Positions 42,132 to 51,252 of a DNA stretch of 64,000 nt are shown piece by piece. The first letter of the stretch is position 1; each line of letters starts with the position of its first letter. The position numbers and the translations under genes are program-made. A model generated the notes under the pieces. It saw only the letters and a program-made list of their open reading frames with translations. It made no database searches and was not told the origin of the DNA. This DNA is from Bog-532 sp963833835 (GTDB lineage: Bacteria; Actinomycetota; Actinomycetes; Streptosporangiales; Streptosporangiaceae): assembly GCA_963833835.1 (NCBI GenBank), contig CAWHZI010000008.1, positions 124,001 to 188,000 of the forward strand, given 5' to 3'.

Positions 42132-43538
42132 GTGCTCGCAGAACGTCCCAGCCTCTCATCGGCCGTACGCGCCATCGCCGAGGAAGTCCTGACCGTCTCC
42201 TACGACGACATACCGGCCGCCGAGCTGCACCAGGCCAAACGGCTGCTGCTCGATACGCTGGGCTGCGCCCTGGCCAGCCGCGACTGTGCCGCGGCCCAGG
42301 CCGTCGTGGCCAGCCTGGACGACCTCGGTGGCCGGCCCGAGGCGACCGTGCTGGGCACCGGCGAGCGCACCTCCGCTCTCAACGCGATCCTGGCCAACGG
42401 GGCGATGGTCCGGTTCCTCGACCTCAACGACGTGCAGTCCTCGGCCAGCCGGCCTGGGCCGCGGCACGGTCACAACAGCGAGATCTACCCGGTGCTGCTG
42501 GCGCTGGGTGAGCGCGAGGGCGGGAGCGGGCGTGACCTGCTCATGGCCGCGTGGCTGAGCTATGAGATCTCGACCCGGTTCACCGAGTCGATCCCCGGGC
42601 GCTCGCTCGAGTTCCGGGGCTGGAACCTCGACACCCGGGCCTCGTTCGTGGTCCCGCTGGTCGCCGGGCGGCTGCTGGGGCTGAACGCCGACCAGATCGC
42701 CAACGCCGTGGGCATCGCGCTGTCGCGCGGGCTGGTGCTGGAGGTGATGGATCATCCGTCCGAAGTCAACTCGATGGCCAAGAACCTCCGCTATCCGCTG
42801 ACCGCGCACCTCGGGGTCACCGCGGCCTACCTGGCCCGCAACGGCCTGACCGGCCCGGCTCGGGCGCTGGAGGGCGGCGACGGTTTCATCGAGCGCGTTC
42901 TTGACGGTGAGTACGACCTCGACCACCTGCTCGATCCGGCCCGTCAGGGGCAGATCCTGCACGCGGGCATGAAGCGCTTCGCGGCCTGCTTCGCCACCCA
43001 CGGCCACCTGAACGCCACCCTCGACCTGGTCACCGAGCACGACCTCAAGCCCGAGCAGGTCACGGCCGTGCGGATCAAAACCACGACCCGCGGGGCCCGG
43101 CACACCGGCGACCCGTCCCGCAAGCATCCCCAGAACAAGGAGACCGCCGACCACAGCACGTACTACGTGCAGGCGGCGCTGATCACCGACCGGGCTCTGG
43201 GCCCGGCCCAGTACACGCCGGACCGCCTCAACGACCCGCAGATCAACCAGCTGGCCGAGCTGGTCACCATCGAGGGCGATCCCGACCTGGACGAGGTCTA
43301 CCCGTCGGCGCACGTGTGGATCGACCTGGCCGACGGCTCCACCGTGGACAAGTACATCGGGCACCCGGTCGGGTCGCCGGTGAACCCGCTGTCCGACGCC
43401 CAGGTCGAGGAGAAGTTCACCAACCTGGCGTCGGCGGTGCTCGACCCGGCCGCCACCCGGGCGGCGATCGACGCCGTCTGGTCGATCGAGAACAGCACGG
43501 ACCTGACGGCCTTCGCGGCCAAGTTCGTCGGCCACTGA
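42132..43538 (+). CDS. MmgE/PrpD family protein, PrpD-like active site (copy 1)
   Basis: A 468-residue protein of the 2-methylcitrate dehydratase/aconitate decarboxylase superfamily, two-domain, cofactor-free lyases or epimerases acting on polycarboxylates. The active-site loop reads FLDLNDVQSSASRPGPRHGHNS, matching PrpD's FxDFND...H. The later segment RKHPQNKETADHSTYYVQAAL gives the conserved ETADHS region. GGAGG lies five bases before GTG 42132. It is co-transcribed with CapA 2 and converges with a luciferase-like gene. As a PrpD relative it would add or remove water on a citrate-like acid. Confidence 0.88.
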   Translation: MLAERPSLSSAVRAIAEEVLTVSYDDIPAAELHQAKRLLLDTLGCALASRDCAAAQAVVASLDDLGGRPEATVLGTGERTSALNAILANGAMVRFLDLNDVQSSASRPGPRHGHNSEIYPVLLALGEREGGSGRDLLMAAWLSYEISTRFTESIPGRSLEFRGWNLDTRASFVVPLVAGRLLGLNADQIANAVGIALSRGLVLEVMDHPSEVNSMAKNLRYPLTAHLGVTAAYLARNGLTGPARALEGGDGFIERVLDGEYDLDHLLDPARQGQILHAGMKRFAACFATHGHLNATLDLVTEHDLKPEQVTAVRIKTTTRGARHTGDPSRKHPQNKETADHSTYYVQAALITDRALGPAQYTPDRLNDPQINQLAELVTIEGDPDLDEVYPSAHVWIDLADGSTVDKYIGHPVGSPVNPLSDAQVEEKFTNLASAVLDPAATRAAIDAVWSIENSTDLTAFAAKFVGH

Positions 43539-43564
43539 CTGGCGGCTGGCTAGGCTACTTGACC

Positions 43565-43589
43565 GCGCTATTTCACGGCGCTATTTCAC
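43565..43589 (+). repeat. Tandem duplication of GCGCTATTTCAC across a stop codon
   Basis: Two 12-bp copies spaced 13 bp apart at the 3' end of the luciferase-like gene. The second contains its TAG (minus strand), so the duplicated copy adds a back-up stop just downstream. Likely a slippage product. Confidence 0.7.
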
Positions 43590-44657
43590 TGGGGCCGGCG
43601 TGCGGAACGCCGGCAGGACCTCCTGGCCCAGCAACCGGATGGTGCGCAGCCGCTGTTCCGGCCCGGCGCCGAGGCCGGGGGACAGGTTGAACATGATGTG
43701 GTTGACGCCCAGCGCCTCGTGCAGGATCCGGATCTGGGCGATGCAGTCGTCCGGGTTGCCGATGATCCACCGGCCGTCAGCGAACGCCTCGTCCGACATG
43801 CCCTCGCCCTGCTTGACGAACCAGCCCCAGTCGCCGCGCTTGCGATACCAGTCGACCAGCGCGGGGCGGGCCTCCTCGATCGCGGCTTCGCGGTCTTCGG
43901 CCAGGTAGATGATGCGGGTGATCGGCCGCTCGGCCGGCATCGGCTTGCCCACGCGGTCCAGCTCGGCGGTGTAGATGGCGAGGTGCTGCCGCAGGTCGTT
44001 GATGCTGAGGTGAGCCGAGATCGTCCAGGCGTCGCCGATACGGGCGGCACGCCGGATGGCCGGCTCGGCCGACGCCCCGATCCAGATCGGCGGCGTCGGA
44101 TGCTGAACGGACCGGGCCACCAGGTGGGCGTTGCGGAACTGGAAGTACTGCCCGTCGAAGTCGACGACGTCCTGGGTCAGCAGGGCCCGGGTCGTGGTGA
44201 CCAGTTCCTCGAACCGGGTGACCCGCCCTTTGATGGGCACGCCGAAGGCTTCGAACTCGTTCGGCATCCAGCCCAGCCCGAGGCCCAGGCGCAGCCGCCC
44301 GCCGGTCATGGCATCCAGCGTCGCCGCGTCCTCGGCCAGCTGAACCGGCTCCAGGCCGGGGGAGACCATGACCAGGGGCGCGTAATTCATGGTGTCACCC
44401 AGGTGCGCGGCCAGATGGGCCAGCACCATGAGCGGCTGGAAACGGGAGGAGATCAGGGGAGTGCCGCGGTCGTCGGCCGTAGCTGGGCCGTAGGAGTACC
44501 GGTGGCCGACAACGATCGTGTCGAACCCGGCATCGCGGGCCGCAAGAGCCCGCTCGATGTGATCGGCGACCCGCTGGCGCGGGTCGGTCTCCGGTGCGTC
44601 GTCCTTGCTGACCAGCAGGCCGAACCGGATTTCTGGTACCTCAGACTCCAATGTCAC
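43581..44657 (-). CDS. LLM class luciferase-like oxidoreductase (copy 2)
   Basis: A 358-residue TIM-barrel oxidoreductase, probably F420- or FMN-dependent. Marks are IRFGLLVSKDD, ALAARDAGFDTIVVGHRYSYGP, VMVSPGLEPVQLAEDAATLDAMTGGRLRLGLGLGWMPNEFEAFGV and PPIWIGAS. It is clearly paralogous to the 48793 product (shared HRYSYGPA, VSPGLxPVQLAED, LGWMPxEFxAFGV). GTG 44657 lies only 4 bp from the operator-like motif at 44662, so initiation may be leaderless and directly blocked by a repressor. It is divergent from the PrpD pair at 44767 and convergent with copy 1 of PrpD. Confidence 0.87.
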   Translation of the reverse strand: MTLESEVPEIRFGLLVSKDDAPETDPRQRVADHIERALAARDAGFDTIVVGHRYSYGPATADDRGTPLISSRFQPLMVLAHLAAHLGDTMNYAPLVMVSPGLEPVQLAEDAATLDAMTGGRLRLGLGLGWMPNEFEAFGVPIKGRVTRFEELVTTTRALLTQDVVDFDGQYFQFRNAHLVARSVQHPTPPIWIGASAEPAIRRAARIGDAWTISAHLSINDLRQHLAIYTAELDRVGKPMPAERPITRIIYLAEDREAAIEEARPALVDWYRKRGDWGWFVKQGEGMSDEAFADGRWIIGNPDDCIAQIRILHEALGVNHIMFNLSPGLGAGPEQRLRTIRLLGQEVLPAFRTPAPVK

Positions 44658-44661
44658 CTGC

Positions 44662-44677
44662 GATACTTTATCAAATC
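44662..44677 (+). promoter_or_regulatory. Operator-like motif GATACTTTATCAAATC
   Basis: One base different from the motif at 40725. Positioned right at the start of the luciferase-like gene and 90 bp before the divergent PrpD-type gene, so it could control both. Confidence 0.65.
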
Positions 44678-44724
44678 TACCAAGATGAGTACCATGCCTA
44701 AGTCAGGACGTCTGCCTGGCGCGG

Positions 44725-44757
44725 CTCGATATCTGACCAAACTCGATATCTGACCAA
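44725..44757 (+). repeat. Two direct copies of CTCGATATCTGACCAA, 17-bp period
   Basis: Exact 16-bp copies at 44725 and 44742, ending 9 bp before the PrpD-type ATG. GATATCTGACCAA resembles the regional motif GATATTTTATCAA and the site at 53975 (GATATCTGATCAG). Likely tandem regulator half-sites, or a duplication of one. Confidence 0.8.
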
Positions 44758-44766
44758 GGTGGTGTC

Positions 44767-46215
44767 ATGACCGCTACTCCCGAAGCCGTGACGGCGGGCG
44801 AGGCGTTCGCAGCCCAGATCGCGACCTACATCTCCGACCTCCGCTATGAGGATCTACCTGCGGAGACGGTGACCGCCGCGAAGGGTGCCCTGCTGGATGA
44901 GCTGGGCATCATGCTGATGGGCTCGACGCTGCCGTGGACCGTTCCCGTACGCCGGGTAGCTGAGCAGACCGGGCGGAGCGGGGACTGCACCGTCATCGGC
45001 TGGGGCGACCGCTTCTCGGCGCTGGATGCGGCGGTCGTCAACGCCAACTACGCCCACTCGTGCGAGCTCGATGACTCCGGTTACAGCGGTGGCGCCCACT
45101 CCGGCGCGCTGAGCATCCCGGTTTCGCTGGCCTTCAGCGAAGACGGCGGTCGCAGCGGGCGGGACCTGCTGCTGGCGATTGTGGTCGGCTACGAGGTGCT
45201 CTACCGCATCGGCCGGGTGCTCTCGCGGCCCGCGGTCGAGCTCGGGTTCCACCATCAGGGCGTGGTCGGGCCGTTCGGCGTCACCGCCGTGGCCAGCAAG
45301 CTGCTGGGCCTGTCGCCGGATCAGATTGCCCACGCGCTGTCGATCGCGGGCAGCCACTCGTCCGGGACGATGGAGTACGACCAGGCCGGCGGTGAGGTCA
45401 AGCGGTACCACAACGCGATGGCGACGAGGGCCGGCATCCTGTCGGCCTACCTGGCTCGCGAGGGACTGACCGGGCCGCCCACGATCTTGGAGGGGCGGCG
45501 GGGCGTCGTGCGGATGTTCGGTCGCGTCGAAGACCCCAGCTACATCGTGGACGGCCTCGACGACCGGTCGTGGTTCGCGGTCCAGGGGCGCACGGTGAAG
45601 ATCTTCCCCACGGTGGGGACGATCCCGACGTCGATCCAGGCGCTGGCCGCCATCATGGCCGAGCACACGTTCTCCCCGGCCGACGTGTCCCGCATCGACG
45701 TCTGGGTCCAGCCCAACGCGCTCCTGCACGGGGCGTCGATCACCGAGCCGACCGACACCATCAGCGCCCAGTTCAGCCTGGCCTTCAGCCTCGGGCTCCG
45801 CCTGGTGCGGGGGGCCAACAACCTGCCCGACTACATGAACCCCCAGCTCTGGACCGACCCGGACATCCTGCGGATCGGCAAGCTGCTCCACGTCCACGGC
45901 GACCCGTCCTACGGGCAGAAGGACGATCCGGCCTCAGGCACCTCGATCAACTGGCAGACGGTCAACGGCGCCCGGGTCCGGGTCGAGCTGAACGACGGGC
46001 GGGTGCTCGAAGCTGAGGAGCCCTACCGGAAGGGCTCGAAATGGAATCCCGTCACCCCGGACGAGCTGGAGGCCAAGTTCCGCGGGCTCGCCTCCGCGGT
46101 GCTCACCGGCGCCCAGCAGGACGAGGTGGTCAAGACGGTATCGACGCTGGAAGAGATGGACGACGTCGCGACCGGTCTGCTGCCGCTGCTGGTGCAGCGG
46201 GACGCCAATGGATGA
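44767..46215 (+). CDS. MmgE/PrpD family protein, MmgE-like active site (copy 2)
   Basis: A 482-residue member of the superfamily. Its loop SCELDDSGYSGGAHSGALSIP lacks the PrpD FND signature and resembles the MmgE/epimerase/cis-aconitate-decarboxylase branch (Asp-Asp, then His). Other conserved parts are MEYDQAGGEVKRYHNAMATRAGILSAYLAREGLTGPPTILEG, with the active-site Lys region, and VKIFPTVGTIPTSIQAL. AAGGTGG precedes ATG 44767. It overlaps the next PrpD-like gene by 8 bp; the two differ in active-site type and may form a complex or act in sequence. Confidence 0.88.
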   Translation: MTATPEAVTAGEAFAAQIATYISDLRYEDLPAETVTAAKGALLDELGIMLMGSTLPWTVPVRRVAEQTGRSGDCTVIGWGDRFSALDAAVVNANYAHSCELDDSGYSGGAHSGALSIPVSLAFSEDGGRSGRDLLLAIVVGYEVLYRIGRVLSRPAVELGFHHQGVVGPFGVTAVASKLLGLSPDQIAHALSIAGSHSSGTMEYDQAGGEVKRYHNAMATRAGILSAYLAREGLTGPPTILEGRRGVVRMFGRVEDPSYIVDGLDDRSWFAVQGRTVKIFPTVGTIPTSIQALAAIMAEHTFSPADVSRIDVWVQPNALLHGASITEPTDTISAQFSLAFSLGLRLVRGANNLPDYMNPQLWTDPDILRIGKLLHVHGDPSYGQKDDPASGTSINWQTVNGARVRVELNDGRVLEAEEPYRKGSKWNPVTPDELEAKFRGLASAVLTGAQQDEVVKTVSTLEEMDDVATGLLPLLVQRDANG

Positions 46216-47596
46216 GGCGGCCGAAGCGCTGGTCGGCTTCGCGGCTGGCGTCCGGTTCGACGCGCTGCCGCCGTCGGCCGTGCACGCGGCCCGGCGGGTG
46301 CTGGTCGACTCGGCCGGATGTGCGGTCGCGGCCGCGCGCGAGCCCACCATCATCGGGCTGCAGCAGCTCGCCGAAAGCTTCGCCGGGAACACCAGCCTGC
46401 TGGGCACGGGCGTGCGGACCACCCCGGACATGGCCGCGTTCGTCAACGGCGCGATGGTGCGGTGGAAGGACTTCAACGACGACTATTTCGGCGGCTCGGG
46501 CGACCTCGGCCCGCACCCCAGCGACAACCTGGGCGGCATCCTCGCCGCGGCGGAACTGGCCGGGGCGGACGGCCGCGGCATCGTCGAGGGCGTGATCGTC
46601 GCCTACGAGGTCGTCTGCCAGCTGATCGACCAAGTCCAACCGCTCGGCCGCAAGCGCACCTGGGACTACACCGTCTTCCACGCCGCCGCGACCGCGCTGG
46701 CCGCCGGGAAGCTGTTCGGGCTCTCCCGCGATCAGCTCTTCGACGCGCTGAGCCTGGCCGTCGTCCCGAACCTCGCGCTCAACCAGACCCGTAATGGGGA
46801 GTTGTCCCAGTGGAAGGGGCTGGCCTGCCCGTACGCCAGCCGGGCCGGTCTGTTCGCCGCGCTGCTGGCCCGGGCCGGCATCGCGGGCCCGCCGGAGCCG
46901 TTCGCGGGCCGGGCCGGGCTGGCCGCCCACCTCGGTAACCCGTTCCCGGTCGGGCCGCTGGCCGACGCGGAGCATCCGTACAAGGTCGAGTCGATCTGCG
47001 TGAAATCCCTGCCGGTCCGTTACACCAACCAGCTGCCGACGCAGATCGCGCTGGAGTTGCATCCGCCGTTGCGCGACGAACTCGTCGCGGGCACGGTCGA
47101 GTCGGTAGTGGTGTACGGGCTGGCCCGCGACGTGGTGACCCGGGAAGCCTTCCCGCACCAGTGGGCCCCCAGCAGCCGGGAGACCGCGGACCACAGCCTG
47201 CCCTACCTGGTCGCGGCGGCCCTGGTCGACGGGAGGATCACTGAGCACACCTTCAGCCCGGAGCGCTACACCGATCCCGGGCTACGCGCGCTGATGCTAC
47301 GCATCGAGTTCCGCGACGACCCCAGCTACACCGCCGCCTTCCCCGGGCATCAACGGGGCCGGATCGAGGTCGCTTTGAGCTCGGGCCAGGTCGTGCGGCT
47401 GGAGCGCTCGGACCCGCTCGGCCACCCGGCCAACCCGATGAGCGATGACCAGCTGACCGCGAAGTTCCTCGGCCAGACCGACGGCATCCTGCCGGACGCG
47501 GCGGCCCAGACACTGCTCGAACGCCTGTGGACACTGGAGAAGCAGCCGTCCGCCACCGAACTGTTGAGCGCGACCCGCGACCTGACCCCGGCCTAG
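46208..47596 (+). CDS. MmgE/PrpD family protein, PrpD-like active site (copy 3)
   Basis: A 462-residue protein. WKDFNDDYFGGSGDLGPHPSDNLGGILAAAEL is nearly the signature of true 2-methylcitrate dehydratases (DFND...HPSDNLGG). Also present are QTRNGELSQWKGLACPYASRAGLFAALLARAGI, LPVRYTNQLPTQIALEL and SSRETADHSLPYLVAAAL. It overlaps the MmgE-type gene upstream by 8 bp, so the pair is translated together. A short hairpin follows its stop. The expected chemistry is dehydration of a tertiary alcohol on a polycarboxylate. Confidence 0.9.
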   Translation: MDEAAEALVGFAAGVRFDALPPSAVHAARRVLVDSAGCAVAAAREPTIIGLQQLAESFAGNTSLLGTGVRTTPDMAAFVNGAMVRWKDFNDDYFGGSGDLGPHPSDNLGGILAAAELAGADGRGIVEGVIVAYEVVCQLIDQVQPLGRKRTWDYTVFHAAATALAAGKLFGLSRDQLFDALSLAVVPNLALNQTRNGELSQWKGLACPYASRAGLFAALLARAGIAGPPEPFAGRAGLAAHLGNPFPVGPLADAEHPYKVESICVKSLPVRYTNQLPTQIALELHPPLRDELVAGTVESVVVYGLARDVVTREAFPHQWAPSSRETADHSLPYLVAAALVDGRITEHTFSPERYTDPGLRALMLRIEFRDDPSYTAAFPGHQRGRIEVALSSGQVVRLERSDPLGHPANPMSDDQLTAKFLGQTDGILPDAAAQTLLERLWTLEKQPSATELLSATRDLTPA

Positions 47597-47603
47597 GCGG
47601 TCA

Positions 47604-47620
47604 GGCGGGACAGGCCCGCC
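47604..47620 (+). terminator. Small hairpin after PrpD copy 3
   Basis: GGCGGG-ACAGG-CCCGCC, 8 bp after the stop, before the AT-rich promoter region of CapA 3. Weak; may only attenuate. Confidence 0.35.
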
Positions 47621-47644
47621 GGTTGACGGGCCAGATCGCGAGAA

Positions 47645-47660
47645 AATAATATCAAGTATC
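47645..47660 (-). promoter_or_regulatory. Weak operator-like motif GATACTTGATATTATT
   Basis: Ten of 16 positions match GATATTTTATCAAATC on the minus strand, and TATCAAGTATC on the plus strand shares TATCAA. It is 27 bp before the CapA 3 start, the same placement as other sites. Confidence 0.4.
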
Positions 47661-47686
47661 TCATTTACCAAGGACGGTGAACTGCG

Positions 47687-48796
47687 GTGGCAACGCTCAT
47701 TGCGGTCGGCGATACTTCTCCCTATATCGAGCCCGCCGAATCGATCTTCGACAACGTGACCGACTTCCTGGCCAGCGCCGACTGGCGGTTTGCCCAGGTC
47801 GAGCGCACGTTCTCGGCCCGTGGCACCTTCCGGGAGGACTCCCAGTCGCCAAACTCCCGGGTCGCACCCCACCTGGCCTCCGCCTACCGGTCGGCCGGCT
47901 TCGATGCGGTCAGCCTGGCCAGCAACCACAGCGGGGACTGGGGTACCGACGCTTTTCTCGACACCGTGGACACCTTCCGGGACCTGGGGATCAAGACGGC
48001 CGGGGCCTGCCGCACGATCGACGAGGCCCGGGAACCGGTCATCCTGGAGGCTGACGGCGTCCGCCTGGCGATCCTGGCCTATTGCTCGGTGCTGCTGCCG
48101 ATCTACTGGGCCGGCCCCGACCGTCCCGGGGTCGCGCCGCTGCGCGCCGAGACCTACTACCTCCCGTACGAGTACCAGCCCGGCACGCCGGCGCAGGTCC
48201 GCACGATCCCGCTGGCCGAGGATCTGGCCGCGCTGGAGCAGGACATCCGCGCGGCCAAGGAACGCGCCGACTTCGTAATGGTCTCGTGCCACTGGGGCGT
48301 CCACTTCGCCCCGCGCACCGTGCCCGACTACGAGCGCGCGGTGGCCAAGGCGGCGGCCGCGGCCGGCTGCGACATCATCTTCGGCCACGGCCCGCACATG
48401 ATGCGCGGCGTCGAGGTCGTCGACGGCATGCCCTGTTTGCACGCCGTGGGGAACTTCGTGATGTCCAAGTCGCCGAGTCATCGCAGCTTCGCCGCGCCCG
48501 AGGGGCGATTCTCAATGTCGGACATCTACAGCATCGCGGTCACCCCGGACTTCACCTACCGGCACAGCCAGTGGGGTCACCTGGGCGTCGCGGCCTGCCT
48601 GGAGTTCACCAAGGGCCAGCCGGTGTCGGTCAAGCTGCGGCCATCGACGATCGATGACCATCCGCGGGCGATCATCCTGCCCCCGGACGACCCCCGGTTC
48701 AAGGAAGTGGTCGAGTTCCTCGCCTGGTCCTCTGAGCCGCTCGGCGGGCGGGACCACCTGTCCGTCGAGGGCGACGCGATCGTCGTCACCCGGTGA
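47687..48796 (+). CDS. CapA-fold protein 3 (metallophosphoesterase-like)
   Basis: A 369-residue CapA-family protein, the shortest of three. Motifs: IAVGDTSPYIEPAESIFDN, RFAQVERTFS, SLASNHSGDWGTDAFLDTV, VSCHWGVHFAPRTVPDYER, IIFGHGPHMMRGVEVVDG and HAVGNFVM. It is closer to CapA 1 (FLQCERTYS, HWGVRYIP) than to CapA 2, and its C-terminus (EGDAIVVTR) marks where CapA 1 should end. No signal peptide. GTG 47687 follows AAGGACGG. It is followed by a luciferase-like gene overlapping 4 bp, then two PrpD-type genes, forming a four-gene operon. Confidence 0.85.
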   Translation: MATLIAVGDTSPYIEPAESIFDNVTDFLASADWRFAQVERTFSARGTFREDSQSPNSRVAPHLASAYRSAGFDAVSLASNHSGDWGTDAFLDTVDTFRDLGIKTAGACRTIDEAREPVILEADGVRLAILAYCSVLLPIYWAGPDRPGVAPLRAETYYLPYEYQPGTPAQVRTIPLAEDLAALEQDIRAAKERADFVMVSCHWGVHFAPRTVPDYERAVAKAAAAAGCDIIFGHGPHMMRGVEVVDGMPCLHAVGNFVMSKSPSHRSFAAPEGRFSMSDIYSIAVTPDFTYRHSQWGHLGVAACLEFTKGQPVSVKLRPSTIDDHPRAIILPPDDPRFKEVVEFLAWSSEPLGGRDHLSVEGDAIVVTR

Positions 48797-49854
48797 GCCA
48801 CGGCGTCAGCTTCGGTCTCATCGTCAACGGCGACGAGCCCTCGGACCGCGATCCGCTGGAGATCGTGGACGCCGAGATCGAGGGGGCGATCGCGGCCCGC
48901 GACGCCGGCTTCGGCTCGATCTCGGTCGCGCATCGGTACTCCTACGGGCCGGCCGCGGACGGCCCGGGCGGCACGGCCCTGACCACCTGGCGCACCCAGC
49001 CCTTCGCCATGCTCGCGCACCTGGCGGCGCTGCTGCGGGACACGGTGCACTACCAGACCAGCGTCCTGGTGTCGCCGGGCCTGCACCCGGTCCAGCTGGC
49101 CGAGGACGTGGCCACGCTGGACGCGCTATGCCGGGGACGGCTGCGACTGGGTATCGCGCTGGGCTGGATGCCGTATGAGTTCCAGGCCTTCGGGGTGGCC
49201 GCGGGCGAGCGCGGCGAGCGGTTCACCGAGCTGCTCCGGGCCTACCGGATGCTGTTCACCGAAGACGCGGTCAACTTCGTCGGACGGCACTTCCAGCTGG
49301 CCAACGCCCGGCTGGTCGCCCGACCGGTGCAGCGTCCGATGCCGCCGCTGTGGGTCGGCGCGTCGTCGCCCCCCGCCGTGCGCCGGGCCGCCGAGCTGGG
49401 CGATGCGCTGATCATGTCGGCCCACATGGACCTGGCCACGCTCAAGGGCCAGCGCGAGCAGTTCGCCGAGCTGAGAGCCAAGATGGGACGGCCTCCGGTC
49501 ACCCAGGTGCCGATCTCCCGGCTGGTGGTCATCGCCGACGACCGGGAGACCGCCCTGCGCGAGGTCCGCCCGCTGGCCGAGCAGTGGTACAAGCGACGGG
49601 GCGAGGTGGGCTGGTTCGTGACCAACGGGCCCGACGCCGACATCAAGCTGATCGGTGACGGCCGCTGGATCGTCGGTGACCCGGCCGACTGCGCCGCCCA
49701 GGTGCGCCAGCTGCGCGACGAGCTCGGCGTCACCGACATCATCTGCACACTGCCGCCACACATCGGCCAGAAGCGCCGGCTGCAGACCGTCGAGTTGCTC
49801 GGCCGTCACGTCATACCGGAGTTCCGGTCTGACCCGGAACCGTCGGGAGAGTAG
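48793..49854 (+). CDS. LLM class luciferase-like oxidoreductase (copy 3)
   Basis: A 353-residue TIM-barrel oxidoreductase, paralog of the 43581 product: VSFGLIVNGDEP, AIAARDAGFGSISVAHRYSYGPA, LVSPGLHPVQLAEDVATLDALCRGRLRLGIALGWMPYEFQAFGV, MPPLWVGASSPPAVRRAAELGDA, and the C-terminal DGRWIVGDPADCAAQVRQL. Function is probably oxidation or desaturation with flavin or F420. GTG 48793 overlaps the CapA 3 stop; the PrpD-type gene starts 5 bp after its end. Repeated pairing of this enzyme type with CapA and PrpD proteins indicates a shared pathway. Confidence 0.88.
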   Translation: MSHGVSFGLIVNGDEPSDRDPLEIVDAEIEGAIAARDAGFGSISVAHRYSYGPAADGPGGTALTTWRTQPFAMLAHLAALLRDTVHYQTSVLVSPGLHPVQLAEDVATLDALCRGRLRLGIALGWMPYEFQAFGVAAGERGERFTELLRAYRMLFTEDAVNFVGRHFQLANARLVARPVQRPMPPLWVGASSPPAVRRAAELGDALIMSAHMDLATLKGQREQFAELRAKMGRPPVTQVPISRLVVIADDRETALREVRPLAEQWYKRRGEVGWFVTNGPDADIKLIGDGRWIVGDPADCAAQVRQLRDELGVTDIICTLPPHIGQKRRLQTVELLGRHVIPEFRSDPEPSGE

Positions 49855-49859
49855 GCATC

Positions 49860-51236
49860 ATGGACGCCCTCACCACCCAAATCGCCGAGTTCGCGGCGCA
49901 GACCCGGTACCAGGACCTGCCCGCTCCTGTCTCGAACGCGGCGCGGACCCGGATCGTCGACGCGATCGGCTGCGGGTTCGGCGGGCGCAACAGCCCGACC
50001 CTGGCCACGGCCCGCCCGCTCTTGCTGCCGGTGGACACCGAGGCCGCGGCGGCGGACGGCGCGCTGCTCGGCTGGCAGCTCGGGCGGGCCCGGGCCGACC
50101 TGCCGCTGGACCTGGCCGCCTTCGCCAACACCACGATGATCCGCTACCTCGACTTCAACGACTGGTATCCGGGCGGCCATCCCAGTGACACGCTGGGGGG
50201 TCTCATCGCTCTGGCCGACGCGGTTGGGGTGACCGGCCGGCGGCTGATCGCCGCCACGGTCGTGTCCTATGAGGTCTTCATCCGGCTCCAGGTCGCCACC
50301 CAGCTCCGCAAGCGCGGCTTTGACCAGGGATTCTCCATGGGCATCGCCACCGTGGCGGCCATGGGCAACCTGCTCGGGCTGGACAGCGCCACGATCGGCG
50401 CGGCCATCGGGATCATCGCCGCGTCCGGGGTGCCGACCCGGGCCACCCGGTCCGGCCAGCTGTCGATGTGGAAGGGTTCCGCCACCGCGTATGCGGTCCG
50501 CAACGCCGCCTTCCTGATCCAGCTGGCCGCGGCCGGAATGACCGGGCCGCCCGCGCCCTTCGAGGGCCGGAACGGCATCTGGGACCTGATCACCGGCGAG
50601 TTCGCGCTGGAACCGTTCGGCACGTCAGTGGCAGACTTCAAGATCACGAGAACGTCGCTGAAGTACTGGCCGGTCTGTTTTCACCTGCAGGCCGCGGTCT
50701 GGGCCGGGGTTCAGCTGCGCGAGCGCGTCGACCTCGCCTCGGTCGAGTCGCTCGCCGTGGGTGCCTACTGGGAGGCGTGGCGCGATACCGGCAGCGAGCC
50801 GGACAAGTGGGAGCCGATGACCCGGGAGACCGCCGACCACAGCCTCCCGTACGGGCTGGCCTACGCGGCGCAGCACGGCGGGCTGGACGCCCAGGCGTTC
50901 GAGCCGTCCGCCTATCACGGCGACGAGGTCCGCGCGCTGATGCGCCGGATCACGGTCGCCGTGGACGACGAGGTGCAGGCGGCCTTCCCGGACAAGTCCG
51001 TGCTGCGCCTGCGGGCCACCTCCGCCTCGGGCGCGCGCACCGAGATCGAGGTGGTCAACCCGGCGGGCCACGTCGACAATCCGCTCACCCACGATCAGGT
51101 CCGGGACAAGTTCATCGCGCTTGTCGCACCCGAGCTGGGCGGGCAGGCGGAAGCCGCCAGCGTCTTCGGCGCCTGGTGGTCGATCGCCGACCAAGGCGCG
51201 CCGATACCCATGAGCCAGTCGATCACGCCCAATTAG
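49860..51236 (+). CDS. MmgE/PrpD family protein, PrpD-like active site (copy 4)
   Basis: A 458-residue protein with YLDFNDWYPGGHPSDTLGGLIALADAVG, the DFND/HPSDxLGG form of 2-methylcitrate dehydratases. RSGQLSMWKGSATAYAVRNAAFLIQLAAAGMTGP and MTRETADHSLPYGLAYAAQ are also conserved. It resembles copy 3 most. No strong ribosome site precedes ATG 49860 and the gap to the luciferase-like gene is 5 bp, so translation may be coupled. An MmgE-type gene (51253) follows, repeating the copy 2/copy 3 arrangement in reverse order. Confidence 0.9.
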   Translation: MDALTTQIAEFAAQTRYQDLPAPVSNAARTRIVDAIGCGFGGRNSPTLATARPLLLPVDTEAAAADGALLGWQLGRARADLPLDLAAFANTTMIRYLDFNDWYPGGHPSDTLGGLIALADAVGVTGRRLIAATVVSYEVFIRLQVATQLRKRGFDQGFSMGIATVAAMGNLLGLDSATIGAAIGIIAASGVPTRATRSGQLSMWKGSATAYAVRNAAFLIQLAAAGMTGPPAPFEGRNGIWDLITGEFALEPFGTSVADFKITRTSLKYWPVCFHLQAAVWAGVQLRERVDLASVESLAVGAYWEAWRDTGSEPDKWEPMTRETADHSLPYGLAYAAQHGGLDAQAFEPSAYHGDEVRALMRRITVAVDDEVQAAFPDKSVLRLRATSASGARTEIEVVNPAGHVDNPLTHDQVRDKFIALVAPELGGQAEAASVFGAWWSIADQGAPIPMSQSITPN

Positions 51237-51252
51237 GCATCAAGGAGAATTC

